From Nocardia sp. BSTN01 (GTDB lineage: Bacteria; Actinomycetota; Actinomycetes; Mycobacteriales; Mycobacteriaceae), in NCBI RefSeq assembly GCF_015354405.1, contig NZ_JADKYP010000005.1:124001-188000 (forward strand): DNA of 64,000 bases, written 5' to 3'. Each line of letters begins with the position of its first letter. Position 1 is the stretch's first letter. Shown here piece after piece: positions 1 through 8,364 of this stretch. The translations under genes were made by a program, and so were the position numbers. The notes beneath the pieces are model-generated. The model worked only from the letters and a program-made list of their open reading frames with translations. It did no database searches and was not told the DNA's origin.

Positions 1-1272
1 TCCCGGTGCTGCCTGCGAGCGCCCCGGCGGACGGGGCTGACCGTCGGTCGAGGAGTGAATGGAATCCACCGGTGTCGCCCGGGAGCCGGAATCGCCGGGT
101 GCCCTGCGAGGCCCCGCTTCGGAGGCGGGCGCGGATGCGGCCGGCGTCTGTCGTTCACCTCCGAATATCAGGGGCGCCTGGATCGCCGTGGCCGAGTCCA
201 GATGCGGTTCCCCGGTCACCCGGGCCGCCGTCGCCGCCACTCGGGCGCCGATCGCGTCGTAGTGGGCGAGAACCTCCTCGGCGGTCGCCGCGCCGATCTC
301 GACGAGGAGCCGGGCCGTGGCGGCCACCGGGTCGCGGCGGCGGTCGGCCTCGATATCCTCCGGCCGCCGATACGCCGACTCCACATCGGATCCGGCGTGT
401 CCGAGCAATCGCACAGTGCGCAGCCGCAGGAGGGCGGGCCGGCGCCGCGCGCGCACGGATTCCCCGGCGGCGGAGGCCACCGACAGGGCCTGCCGCAGAT
501 CGGAACCGTCGGCGTCGAAATACCGCAGACCCGATCGTGACGCGAAGGCCGATTCGATCCAGTCCGGGGGAGTGGGCACGCTGATGCCGAGCCCGTTGTC
601 CTCGCAGACGAACAGCAGCGGCATCGGAATACCTTGATGCGCGGTATGGATCGCGGCGTTGATCGCACCGATCGCGGTGGAGTGGTTGGCCGAGGCGTCC
701 CCGAATGTGCACAGCACCACCGCATCTCGCGGCCACGGCGTTTCCCGGCCCAGCCCCCGTGCCCGATCGAGGGCGAACGCCAGACCCATCGCCCGCGGGA
801 GATGGGAGGCGATGGTGGAGGTCTGCGGTATCACCGACGCGGGCGCGCTGCCGAACACCTTGTGCCGCCCGCCCGAGATCGGATCCGCGGCCGCCGCGAC
901 GACACCCAGCAGCACGTCACGAATCGGATCCAGTCCCGGGACCTGCCGGCAGCGATGCACGAAGAACGCGCCCGACCGGTAGTGCAGCAGCGCCGGATCG
1001 GTGCTGCGCAATGCCTGCGCCAGCACCACATTGCCCTCGTGCCCGCTGGAACCGATGCTGTAGAACCCACGTTTCGCCACACCGAGCCGCCGCGCCGCGA
1101 TATCCAGATGCCGGCTCGTGGCCTGGGCGTCGAACAACTCCAGGCATGTCCCCACGGTGATCGGACTGCCGCTGCCGATCGGATCGGTGGCGGCGCGGCG
1201 CGGTCCCGGCCGCACCTCTCGCAGGGAAATACGCAACCATTCGTCGAGAAGCTCTTCCGGGCCCGCTGTCAC
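1..1272 (-). CDS. Thiamine-diphosphate-dependent dehydrogenase E1, alpha part (partial, 3' end outside window)
   Basis: Reading the minus strand from a GTG at 1272 gives about 424 uninterrupted residues that run off the window edge. The ThDP-binding motif is visible as GDASAN (about residues 191-196) followed 28 residues later by EDNGLG (224-229), the usual spacing of E1 alpha subunits of 2-oxoacid dehydrogenase complexes. These decarboxylate a 2-oxoacid and pass the acyl group to a lipoyl E2. The last 50 residues are Ala/Pro/Ser-rich and look like a linker, so a beta domain may follow beyond position 1, as in fused actinobacterial E1 proteins; this is inference. A GGAGG lies only one base before the GTG, so the exact start is uncertain. 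The substrate (branched-chain 2-oxoacid or other) cannot be told from this part. Confidence 0.85.
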   Translation of the reverse strand, partial: MTAGPEELLDEWLRISLREVRPGPRRAATDPIGSGSPITVGTCLELFDAQATSRHLDIAARRLGVAKRGFYSIGSSGHEGNVVLAQALRSTDPALLHYRSGAFFVHRCRQVPGLDPIRDVLLGVVAAAADPISGGRHKVFGSAPASVIPQTSTIASHLPRAMGLAFALDRARGLGRETPWPRDAVVLCTFGDASANHSTAIGAINAAIHTAHQGIPMPLLFVCEDNGLGISVPTPPDWIESAFASRSGLRYFDADGSDLRQALSVASAAGESVRARRRPALLRLRTVRLLGHAGSDVESAYRRPEDIEADRRRDPVAATARLLVEIGAATAEEVLAHYDAIGARVAATAARVTGEPHLDSATAIQAPLIFGGERQTPAASAPASEAGPRRAPGDSGSRATPVDSIHSSTDGQPRPPGRSQAAPG

Positions 1273-1288
1273 CCCTCCATCATGTCGC

Positions 1289-1332
1289 CTGTGACCGCCC
1301 GCGCACCGGATTCGGCGCGCGGGCGGTCACAG
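1289..1332. terminator. Perfect 16-bp hairpin between FMN reductase and E1 genes
   Basis: Arms 1289-1304 and 1317-1332 are exact reverse complements with a 12-nt loop that itself contains a CCG/CGG pairing. It sits between the end of the FMN reductase gene (1395) and the start of the E1 gene (1272), both on the minus strand. There is no clear U-tract, which is common for actinobacterial terminators. It probably separates the two transcription units. Confidence 0.7.
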
Positions 1333-1394
1333 GAACCTGCCGATATGTTCACTCGGCTGCTACAGCAGGCGAACCGATCGTCGGCTGAGGGTGC

Positions 1395-2075
1395 CTACCG
1401 CTGCTCGGCCGGGCGATGGGGACGTTCGGTATGCCCCGTGTGGCCCGCCAGGAGCTTCGCGAACGGCGTCACCTCGCCGACGTGATTGCCCGACTGCCGG
1501 GCCCGGGTCGGTTCCGGGAGGAAGCCGTCCACGCCGGTCGGTACCGCGACCACGAGGGTGGCGAATTCGGCCGCGGCGCGGTGGATCCGCTCGCCGAGTC
1601 CGGCCGATCCGAAATCCTCGGTCGCGGCGAACACGCCGGTCGGGACGACGACGGCGCGCAGATAGGTGAACAGCGGCCGCATCGCATGCTCGAGCACCAG
1701 CGCGTGCCGGGCGGTTCCGGCCGTGGCGGCGACGAGCACCGGCATGGCGTTGAGCGCCTCGGTGTCGAGCACGTCGATGAACATCTTGAACAACCCGGAG
1801 TAGCTCGCGGCGAACACCGGGGTGACGGCGATGAGACCGTCCGCCGCGGAGACCTTCTCCCGCGCTGCCGCCACCGCGGGGGTCGGCAGACCGCCGGACA
1901 CCATCGTGGCGGCGAGATCGCTTGCCAGATCTCGCAATTCGATGACCTCGATGTCGACGGCCTCACCGCGGGCGCCGACGGCCGAGGCCACCGCATCGGC
2001 GAGCTGATCGGCGAGCAGACGGGTACTCGACGGCTGCGACAACCCGGCGGTGAGTACGACAACGGTGTGCGACAT
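1395..2075 (-). CDS. NADPH-dependent FMN reductase, CE1759 type
   Basis: 226 residues. The N-terminal flavodoxin-like segment has a TAGLSQPSSTRLLADQ loop for FMN phosphate binding, then the ITPVF-type strand (AVTPVFAASYSGLFKMF, about residues 85-101) that contacts the isoalloxazine ring, and an AATAGTARHALV turn. This is the NADPH-dependent FMN reductase fold. The gene lies 65 bp downstream of a luciferase-like monooxygenase on the same strand, the arrangement of the CE1758/CE1759 pair of corynebacteria and relatives. It therefore most likely supplies reduced FMN to that monooxygenase. The pair's substrate is unknown. The C-terminal 25 residues are Arg/His-rich and probably disordered. Confidence 0.85.
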   Translation of the reverse strand: MSHTVVVLTAGLSQPSSTRLLADQLADAVASAVGARGEAVDIEVIELRDLASDLAATMVSGGLPTPAVAAAREKVSAADGLIAVTPVFAASYSGLFKMFIDVLDTEALNAMPVLVAATAGTARHALVLEHAMRPLFTYLRAVVVPTGVFAATEDFGSAGLGERIHRAAAEFATLVVAVPTGVDGFLPEPTRARQSGNHVGEVTPFAKLLAGHTGHTERPHRPAEQR

Positions 2076-2140
2076 GGGTTTTCGTCCCTCGTTCGATGCG
2101 GTGGATGAGTACGGCGGTCCGATGGTTATGACGGGATGAA

Positions 2141-3280
2141 TCAGGCCTGCTCGGTGGTGGCCAGCAGGCGCTCACGCGCCGGCTCGACCAGATGGTGCGG
2201 CGCCTCCGGACCGGCGGCCACCAGCGACGCGTGGGTCGGCGGATCGCTGGGAACGTGTGCGGGACGGCGTGATTCGAATTCCTTGCGCAGCACCGGCACC
2301 ACTTCGCGGCCGAGGATCTCGACCTGTTCCAGGGCGACGTCGATCGGCAGGCCGGCGTGGTCGATCAGGAACAGCTGGCGCTGGTAGTCACCGGCGTAGT
2401 CGGCGAAGCCGAGGGTGCGCTCGATGACCTGCTCGGGAGTACCGACGGTCAGGGGCGTCATCTCGGTGAAGTCCTCCAGCGACGGACCGTGCCCGTAGAC
2501 GGGCGCGTTGTCGAAGTACGGCCGGAAGAACTTCTTGGCCGCCGCCTCGGTCTCGGCCATGAAGACCTGCCCGCCCAGACCGACGATCGCCTGGTCGGCC
2601 GAGCCGTGACCGTAGTGCTCGAACCGCTGCCGGTACAGCTGCACCATCTCCTGGGTGTGCTCCTTGTTCCAGAAGATGTTGTTGTGGAAGAAGCCGTCGC
2701 CGTAATAGGCGGCCTGCTCGGCGATCTCCGGCGACCGGATCGAGCCGTGCCACACGAACGGCGGCGTGCCGTCCAGCGGCGCGGGAGTGGCGGTGAATCC
2801 CTGCAGCGGCGTGCGGAACTGACCCTGCCAGTCGACCACCGGTTCGCGCCAGAGCCGGCGCAGCAGGTGATAGTTCTCGATCGCGAGCTCGACGCCCTTG
2901 CGGATGTCCTTGCCGAACCACGGGTAGACCGGGCCGGTGTTGCCGCGGCCCATCATCAGATCGACCCGTCCGCCGGACAGATGCTGCAGCATCGCGTAGT
3001 CCTCGGCGATCTTCACCGGGTCGTTGGTGGTGATGAGAGTGGTCGAGGTGGACAACTGCAGTTTCTCGGTGCGCGCCGCGACCCAGCCGAGCATGGTGGT
3101 CGGCGAGGACGGTACGAACGGCGGATTGTGGTGCTCACCGGTGGCGAACACGTCCAGCCCGACCTCCTCGGCCTTCAGGGCCAGGCGCATCATCGCGTCG
3201 ATGCGTTCGCCCTCGGTGGGCGCGATTCCGGTGGTCGGATCGACGGTGACGTCGCCGACGGTGAAGATGCCGAACTGCAT
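2141..3280 (-). CDS. LLM-class flavin-dependent monooxygenase, CE1758 type
   Basis: 379 residues, starting at the ATG at 3280 behind a good AGGAGG; a longer frame to 3358 exists but has no such site. The luciferase-like TIM barrel is evident from GLDVFATGEHHNPPF near the N-terminus, TLITTNDPVKIAEDYAMLQ and a GRVDLMMGRGN flavin-binding loop. Such enzymes use FMNH2 and O2 to oxidise organic substrates. It is followed by its probable FMN reductase partner (1395-2075). The start faces the TetR gene at 3447, with two inverted repeats between them, so repression by that TetR is likely. The last 45 residues are low-complexity. Confidence 0.88.
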   Translation of the reverse strand: MQFGIFTVGDVTVDPTTGIAPTEGERIDAMMRLALKAEEVGLDVFATGEHHNPPFVPSSPTTMLGWVAARTEKLQLSTSTTLITTNDPVKIAEDYAMLQHLSGGRVDLMMGRGNTGPVYPWFGKDIRKGVELAIENYHLLRRLWREPVVDWQGQFRTPLQGFTATPAPLDGTPPFVWHGSIRSPEIAEQAAYYGDGFFHNNIFWNKEHTQEMVQLYRQRFEHYGHGSADQAIVGLGGQVFMAETEAAAKKFFRPYFDNAPVYGHGPSLEDFTEMTPLTVGTPEQVIERTLGFADYAGDYQRQLFLIDHAGLPIDVALEQVEILGREVVPVLRKEFESRRPAHVPSDPPTHASLVAAGPEAPHHLVEPARERLLATTEQA

Positions 3281-3306
3281 GGCCGCCTCCTGAGGTCTGA
3301 TCAAAA

Positions 3307-3322
3307 GTTCAATCACCTGAAC
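3307..3322. promoter_or_regulatory. GTTCA-N6-TGAAC inverted repeat upstream of the LLM gene
   Basis: Five-base arms at 3307-3311 and 3318-3322, 26 bp before the LLM start codon. It contains the half-site TTCAATCA (3308-3315) that also forms one arm of the perfect palindrome at 3400-3416. This suggests a second, weaker site for the same regulator. Confidence 0.4.
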
Positions 3323-3399
3323 GAGAGCAGGTGCCCCAGTATTCCTTGACATGTCCACTATCGGAAAAACGGCCGCTGCGCAGCAGTTTGTCTCACTGA

Positions 3400-3416
3400 T
3401 TCAATCAATGATTGAA
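3400..3416. promoter_or_regulatory. Perfect palindrome, candidate TetR operator
   Basis: TTCAATCA-A-TGATTGAA: eight-base arms with one central base, located 30 bp before the TetR start and 119 bp before the divergent LLM start. AT-rich perfect dyads in an otherwise GC-rich gap next to a TetR gene are typical autoregulatory operators. Confidence 0.65.
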
Positions 3417-3446
3417 GCCTGTTCTGTGTCGTGGTTCACTAACCGC

Positions 3447-4052
3447 ATGGGCGAGAAGGTGGTGGCGGGTACCCGGGCCAAACTGCTGGCGGCCGCGGAG
3501 CGGTTACTGCTGACCGAGCGCTACGAGGACGTCTCGGTGCGGGCGATCTGCGTGGCCGCGGGCGCCAATCCGGCCGCGGTGCACTACCACTTCGGTTCCA
3601 AGGAGGCGCTGATCGCCGCCCTGATCGAGGATCGGCTCGGACCGCTGTGGGCCGAGGGTCTGGCAGCGGCCACGGCCACCGCGCCCAGCTCGGTCCCGGC
3701 GGTGGTGGATGCGGTGCTCGCGCCGTTCGTCGACCTCGCCGCCGACCCGATGGGCCGGTTGCATCTGCGGCTGCTGGCCGGATTGATCCTGCGCCGGCGG
3801 CCGATGTCCTGGCAGCACCAGTGGTTCCGGATGGAGTCGTGGTCGCAACTGCTGCCGGAGCTCACCACCGGCGAGGCACGCCGGCGCTGGCAGCTGGCCT
3901 TCGACCTGATCATCATGCGCTTCGGCAGCACCGAGGACTACGACATCGCGCCGTCCTCGGTGGCGACGCTGCGCGAATTCGTCATCGCCGGGTTGAGCGC
4001 GCCGCCGCCCGTGCCCGCCGCCACCGCTTCACAATCCGCCGTACAGGAGTAG
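3447..4052 (+). CDS. TetR-family transcriptional regulator
   Basis: 201 residues from the ATG at 3447; an in-frame extension to 3351 would read through the operator palindrome, so the shorter start is preferred. The N-terminal HTH is clear: TRAKLLAAAERLLLTERYEDVSV, then RAICVAAGANPAAVHYHFGSKEALI. The C-terminal ligand domain is typical of the family in length. The gene is the first of a three-gene run with an old yellow enzyme (3 nt downstream of the stop) and an SDR, and it faces the LLM/FMN-reductase pair. It probably represses both directions. The inducer is unknown. Confidence 0.88.
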   Translation: MGEKVVAGTRAKLLAAAERLLLTERYEDVSVRAICVAAGANPAAVHYHFGSKEALIAALIEDRLGPLWAEGLAAATATAPSSVPAVVDAVLAPFVDLAADPMGRLHLRLLAGLILRRRPMSWQHQWFRMESWSQLLPELTTGEARRRWQLAFDLIIMRFGSTEDYDIAPSSVATLREFVIAGLSAPPPVPAATASQSAVQE

Positions 4053-4054
4053 TA

Positions 4055-5239
4055 GTGAACGATATTTTCGAACCCGTCGATCTGGGCCCGATCACCCTGC
4101 GCAACCGAGTGATCAAGGCCGCTACCTTCGAGGGCCGCACACCCGACGCGCTGGTCACCGACGAACTGATCGAGTTCCATCGCGAGATCGCGGCCGGCGG
4201 CGTCGGGATGAGCACCATCGCCTACTGTGCCGTCGCGCCGGGCGGGCGCACCGATCGTCACCAGATCTGGATGCGCCCCGAGGCGCTACCGGGCCTGCGG
4301 CGGCTCACCGACGCCATCCATGCCGAAGGGGCCAAGGTCAGCGCGCAGATCGGCCACGCGGGACCGGTGGCCAATGCCGCCTCCAACCGGGCACCGGCGC
4401 TGGCGCCGACGCGGCTGTGGTCGCCGCTGAGCATGAAGATGATGCAGTCGCCGTCGGTCGCCGACATCCAGGATCTCGTCACCGCGCACGTGCGGGCGGT
4501 ATTGCTGGCCGAGGAGGCCGGATTCGATGCCGTGGAACTGCATTTCGGCCACAACTATCTGGTCAGCTCGTTCCTGAGCCCGCTGCTGAACCGCCGCAAG
4601 GACGCCTACGGCGGTCCCTTGGAACATCGCGCGCGGATGGCCCGCGAGATCGCCCTGGCGGTCCGCGACGCCGTCGGCGGCCGGCTGGCGATTCTTGCCA
4701 AGCTGAATATGGAAGACGGTGTGCGCGGCGGGTTTTCGCTGGCCGAATCGCTCCAGGTGGCGTCCTGGCTGGAATCCGACGGCGGACTCGACGCTCTCGA
4801 ACTGACCGCGGGCAGTTCGCTGCTCAACCCGATGCTGCTGTTCCACGGCGACGCACCACGGCAGGCGTTCGCCAAGACGCTGCCCGGCCCGACCCGGCTG
4901 GGCTTCAAGCTCGTCGGCAAGGCCTTCCTGCGCGAATACCCGTATCACGGCACATATCTGCTCGAACGGGCCCGCCAGTTCCGACGCGAGCTGTCGATGC
5001 CTCTGGTGCTGCTGGGCGGGATCACCGATATCGACGATATGCGGCGGGCGCGGCGCGAAGGCTTCGAATTCCTGGCGATGGGCCGCGCCCTGCTGCGCGA
5101 GCCGGATCTGTTGCAGCGCATCCGCTCCGACGCCGACACCCGCTCGGCCTGCATCCACTGCAACGAATGCATGCCCAGCATCTACACCGGCACCCGATGC
5201 GTGCTGCGTCTGGACGGCCCACCCATTCCCGCCCACTGA
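4055..5239 (+). CDS. NADH:flavin oxidoreductase, old yellow enzyme family
   Basis: 394 residues, starting at a GTG three bases after the TetR stop, behind CAGGAG. The barrel begins with LGPITLRNRVIKAATFEGR, contains AQIGHAGP, the active-site stretch FDAVELHFGHNYLVSSFLSPLLN with the HxxN pair (His-Asn, about residues 168-171), and ends with LLGGITDIDDM, FLAMGRALLREPDL and a Cys-rich CIHCNECMPS. The last resembles the 4Fe-4S Cys cluster of the larger 2,4-dienoyl-CoA reductase class, but no C-terminal NAD domain follows. The likely role is FMN-dependent reduction of an activated C=C bond. The downstream SDR suggests a combined ene/carbonyl reduction step. Confidence 0.85.
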   Translation: MNDIFEPVDLGPITLRNRVIKAATFEGRTPDALVTDELIEFHREIAAGGVGMSTIAYCAVAPGGRTDRHQIWMRPEALPGLRRLTDAIHAEGAKVSAQIGHAGPVANAASNRAPALAPTRLWSPLSMKMMQSPSVADIQDLVTAHVRAVLLAEEAGFDAVELHFGHNYLVSSFLSPLLNRRKDAYGGPLEHRARMAREIALAVRDAVGGRLAILAKLNMEDGVRGGFSLAESLQVASWLESDGGLDALELTAGSSLLNPMLLFHGDAPRQAFAKTLPGPTRLGFKLVGKAFLREYPYHGTYLLERARQFRRELSMPLVLLGGITDIDDMRRARREGFEFLAMGRALLREPDLLQRIRSDADTRSACIHCNECMPSIYTGTRCVLRLDGPPIPAH

Positions 5240-5273
5240 CCCGGATCGACAGAGAGAAGAGAGAGACGAATTC

Positions 5274-6020
5274 ATGAGTGGACGTTTGACGGGCCGAGTC
5301 GCCCTGATCAGCGGCGGCGCCTCCGGCATGGGCGCCTCGCACGCGCGAGCCTTCGTCGCCGAAGGGGCGCGGGTGATGCTCGGCGATATCGCCGACGACG
5401 CGGGACGGGCGCTGGCCGCGGAACTGGGTGAGCAGGCCGGCTACGTACACCTCGACGTCACCGAGGCCGCCGACTGGCAGGCCGCGGTCGCCGCCACCGT
5501 CGAACGATTCGGGCTGTTGAACGTGCTGGTGAACAATGCGGGCGTCCTCGACGGCGGCCCGCTGGGCACCTACACCGAGAAGCAGTGGCAACGAGTCATC
5601 GATATCAACCTGACCGGTCCCTTCCTGGGATTGAGCGCCGCGCGCGACGCCCTGGTGGCCGCCCGGCCGGCCGCGGTGATCAATATTTCCTCCGCGGCCG
5701 GTATCCAGGGCGTGGGCGGTATGCACGCCTATACCGCCTCGAAGTTCGGAGTACGGGGTCTGACCAAGTCGGCCGCGCTGGAACTCGCGCCCGAGGGCGT
5801 GCGGGTCAACTCGGTGCATCCCGGGGGCATCCTCACGCCGATGATCGGGGTCACCGAGGAGATCGCCGTCGATCGCGGCGAGAATGTGCGGGCGCGGCTC
5901 GGCCTGCCCGCCGAGGTGTCGGATCTGGTGGTTTTCCTGGCGAGCGCCGAATCCAGCTACTGCACCGGTGCGGAATTCGTCGTCGACGGCGGGATGACGG
6001 CCGGTTCGGTGGTCGGCTGA
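5274..6020 (+). CDS. Short-chain dehydrogenase, 3alpha/20beta-hydroxysteroid dehydrogenase-like
   Basis: 248 residues with a classical SDR layout: GGASGMG nucleotide-binding turn near residue 14, NNAG near 86, catalytic Ser in ISSAAG and the YTASK Tyr-Lys pair near 150, and a C-terminal FVVDGGMTAG. The N-terminal wording (ALISGGASGMGASHARAF) is that of the actinobacterial 3-alpha/20-beta-hydroxysteroid dehydrogenase group, so a hydroxyl/keto interconversion using NAD(P)H on a bulky alcohol is likely. It follows the old yellow enzyme by 34 bp and probably shares its transcript. A steroid substrate is inferred from family resemblance only. Confidence 0.85.
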   Translation: MSGRLTGRVALISGGASGMGASHARAFVAEGARVMLGDIADDAGRALAAELGEQAGYVHLDVTEAADWQAAVAATVERFGLLNVLVNNAGVLDGGPLGTYTEKQWQRVIDINLTGPFLGLSAARDALVAARPAAVINISSAAGIQGVGGMHAYTASKFGVRGLTKSAALELAPEGVRVNSVHPGGILTPMIGVTEEIAVDRGENVRARLGLPAEVSDLVVFLASAESSYCTGAEFVVDGGMTAGSVVG

Positions 6021-6040
6021 GCATCCCATAAACTGTCGGC

Positions 6041-6274
6041 ATGCAAATGTTCCTGGATATCCTCCTGGTCATCACCAGCGTCCTGCTGGTGTTGCTGGTG
6101 TTGCTGCACCGCGCGAAGGGTGGAGGGTTGTCCAGCCTGTTCGGTGGCGGTGTGCAGTCAAGCCTGTCCGGATCCACGGTCGTCGAGAAGAACCTCGACC
6201 GCATCACCATCTTCGTGGGCCTGATCTGGTTCATCGCCATTCTCGGCATCGGCTTCGAGATCAAGTTCGCCTGA
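6041..6274 (+). CDS. secG: Preprotein translocase subunit SecG
   Basis: 77 residues with two transmembrane helices (about 3-22 and 54-74) separated by a short loop containing HRAKGGGLSSLFGG, the SecG hallmark. It acts in the plasma membrane with SecYE. In related genomes secG follows gap-pgk-tpi; here it follows an SDR gene by 20 bp, so the usual upstream neighbours are displaced. Its 3' end overlaps the convergent MFS gene by 14 bp. Confidence 0.93.
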   Translation: MQMFLDILLVITSVLLVLLVLLHRAKGGGLSSLFGGGVQSSLSGSTVVEKNLDRITIFVGLIWFIAILGIGFEIKFA

Positions 6275-7430
6275 TCGGCGCGGGCGCCGCGGCAACGGGG
6301 TCGCGGCGCCGGCTCGATCCGATCGCGGTCGCTGTCACGGCCGCCACGGCCAGAATCAGCGTCGCGATCGTGAACGCGGCGCCGTAGCTGTCGCCGAGCA
6401 CCGGCGCCACCACCAGCGGACCGAGCATCTGGCCGAGTCCGTATCCGGCGGTCAAGGTCGCCGCCGCCCCCGGACCGGCCAGATCGTCGCCGATCTCGAG
6501 GGCGAGCAGAGTGATCCCCATGAAGGTCGCGCCGAACAGCGCGGCCGACACCACCGCCGGCCAGACACCGGCCGACAGCGTCGGCAACAGCGCGGATAGA
6601 CATTGCAGCGCGAGTGCGGCCACCAGCGCGATCACCGGAGTCGCCCGGCGCGCGATCAGCCCCCACACCACCGTCGCCGGGGCGGCCGCCACTCCCACCA
6701 CGATCCAGATCGCGGTGCCGGCCGTCCGATGGCCGGTGGCGCCGACCGCGGCGACCAGGAACGTGCCCAGCACGATATAGCCCAGACCCTCCAGGAAATA
6801 GGTCGTCTGCAGGAGTCGCCAGGAGCGTTTCGATCGCACCGTGGCCGCGCCCGTACGGCTGCCGGCGACGACCTCCAACCGCAGGGCAGGCCACAGCAGC
6901 AGCGCGGTCAGTCCGGACGCGGCGAGCCACAGCGCCTGCCACGACAGCACCGATTGCGCGATCAGCACCAGGGCACCGGTCGCCGCGATTCCCGTGCCCA
7001 CTCCGGCGAAGGCGATACCGGCTGCGCGCCTGCGGTTTTCGTGCCGGGCGGCGATCTGCGCGCAGCCGATGAACAGCACCGCGCTGGCGATACCGGCCAC
7101 CGTGCGCGCGATGATCGGCAGTATCGCGGGCGCCGGAATCGCCATGGCCGCTTCACTCGTCACCAGCGCGGCAGCCGAGATGTGGAAAGCCTTGCCGCCG
7201 TTGTATTCCGGAAAGCGTGCCAGCGCCACCGCGCCCAGCAGGTAACCGGCGTAGTTCGCGGCGGCCACGATCGCGCCGGTGTGTGCGCCGAAGCGTCCGG
7301 CGTCGATCATCACCGGGAGCAGCGGCGTGTAGACGAAGCGCCCGATACCCATGGCGGCGGCCAAGCCGGCCGAGGCGCGCAGGGCGGGCCCGAGGGATGC
7401 CTGGCGGGGAAGTGCGATGGTCACATCCAT
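6261..7430 (-). CDS. YbfB/YjiJ-family MFS transporter
   Basis: 389 residues, almost wholly hydrophobic, with about 12 predicted helices. The first helix carries GIGRFVYTPLLPVMIDAG, the signature of the YbfB/YjiJ branch of major facilitator proteins, and a short RRR loop separates the halves. It is probably an efflux or uptake permease for a small molecule. The divergent LysR gene 64 bp away is its likely regulator. Its 3' end overlaps that of secG. Confidence 0.85.
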   Translation of the reverse strand: MDVTIALPRQASLGPALRASAGLAAAMGIGRFVYTPLLPVMIDAGRFGAHTGAIVAAANYAGYLLGAVALARFPEYNGGKAFHISAAALVTSEAAMAIPAPAILPIIARTVAGIASAVLFIGCAQIAARHENRRRAAGIAFAGVGTGIAATGALVLIAQSVLSWQALWLAASGLTALLLWPALRLEVVAGSRTGAATVRSKRSWRLLQTTYFLEGLGYIVLGTFLVAAVGATGHRTAGTAIWIVVGVAAAPATVVWGLIARRATPVIALVAALALQCLSALLPTLSAGVWPAVVSAALFGATFMGITLLALEIGDDLAGPGAAATLTAGYGLGQMLGPLVVAPVLGDSYGAAFTIATLILAVAAVTATAIGSSRRRDPVAAAPAPIRRT

Positions 7431-7494
7431 TCACGCTACGGATCCGTCGCGGTCCGGTGAAATGCTTCCTGTGCACGATGTATACGCTGAGCGC

Positions 7495-8355
7495 ATGGAA
7501 CTGGAACTGCGGCATCTGCGCGCGTTCCTGGTGCTGTGCGACGAAGCCAACTACACCCGCGCCGCCGCGCGGCTGCACACCACGCAGCCGTCGCTGACCC
7601 GCACCGTGCAGCAGGCCGAACGGATTCTGGACTGCCGGCTGGTCGAGCGCAGCGCGCGGCGCTTCGCCCTCACCGCCGAGGGAGAGTATCTGCTGGCGGC
7701 CGCGACCCGGATCGTCGCCGACGCCGACGCGGTGACCGCCGATCTGCGGCTGCGGGCCCAGGTGTCGGTGGGTTTCTCCTGGCTGCTGCCCGACGACTGG
7801 TTCACCGAGGTCCGCACCCGTTTCGAAGCGCGCGGCGGGCGGGTCGGCATCCACCGCATCGACGATCCGGTGGCTGCCGTCGCGGCGGGGCGTATCGATA
7901 TCGCCCTGTATCGCAAGGAGATTCGGCTGCCGGCCGTGATGAGCGGGCGGATCATCGGCACCGAGCGGCGGGTGGCGGCGGTCTCCACCCGCTCGCCGCT
8001 GGCGAACGCACCGGCGCTGCGATGGCAGGATCTGGCCGCTCATCCGCTGGTGGTCAACACCATCTCCGGCACCACCGACGAAACCAGCTGGCCCGCCGCC
8101 GAATCCGGCCGCGAGATCGTCACCTGCACGAATTTCGACGAATGGATCGAACTGATCGCCGCTGACCGGGGGATCGGTGCCGTTCCCGAACTGGCGCGCA
8201 CCCGAGCACCGCATCCCGGCGTGGCCTACCTCGACATCCCCGATGCTCCGCCCTCGACCCTGCGGCTGGCCTGGCGAACCCGGCCCGCGCCGGGCAGGTC
8301 GGTGCGGAGTTTCCTCGATATCGCCGTCAGTGGCCAGGATGCCTCGAACAGCTAG
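7495..8355 (+). CDS. LysR-family transcriptional regulator
   Basis: 286 residues from the ATG at 7495; the start is fixed by the family pattern MELELRHLRAFLVLCDEANY. A winged HTH follows (ARLHTTQPSLTRTVQQAE), then a periplasmic-binding-like effector domain with ALYRKEIRLPAV and CTNFDEWIELIAADRGIGAVPE. The short divergent gap to the MFS gene (7431-7494) includes TATACG, a possible -10. It most likely controls the MFS transporter and itself. Confidence 0.88.
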   Translation: MELELRHLRAFLVLCDEANYTRAAARLHTTQPSLTRTVQQAERILDCRLVERSARRFALTAEGEYLLAAATRIVADADAVTADLRLRAQVSVGFSWLLPDDWFTEVRTRFEARGGRVGIHRIDDPVAAVAAGRIDIALYRKEIRLPAVMSGRIIGTERRVAAVSTRSPLANAPALRWQDLAAHPLVVNTISGTTDETSWPAAESGREIVTCTNFDEWIELIAADRGIGAVPELARTRAPHPGVAYLDIPDAPPSTLRLAWRTRPAPGRSVRSFLDIAVSGQDASNS

Positions 8356-8364
8356 GGGACCGCT

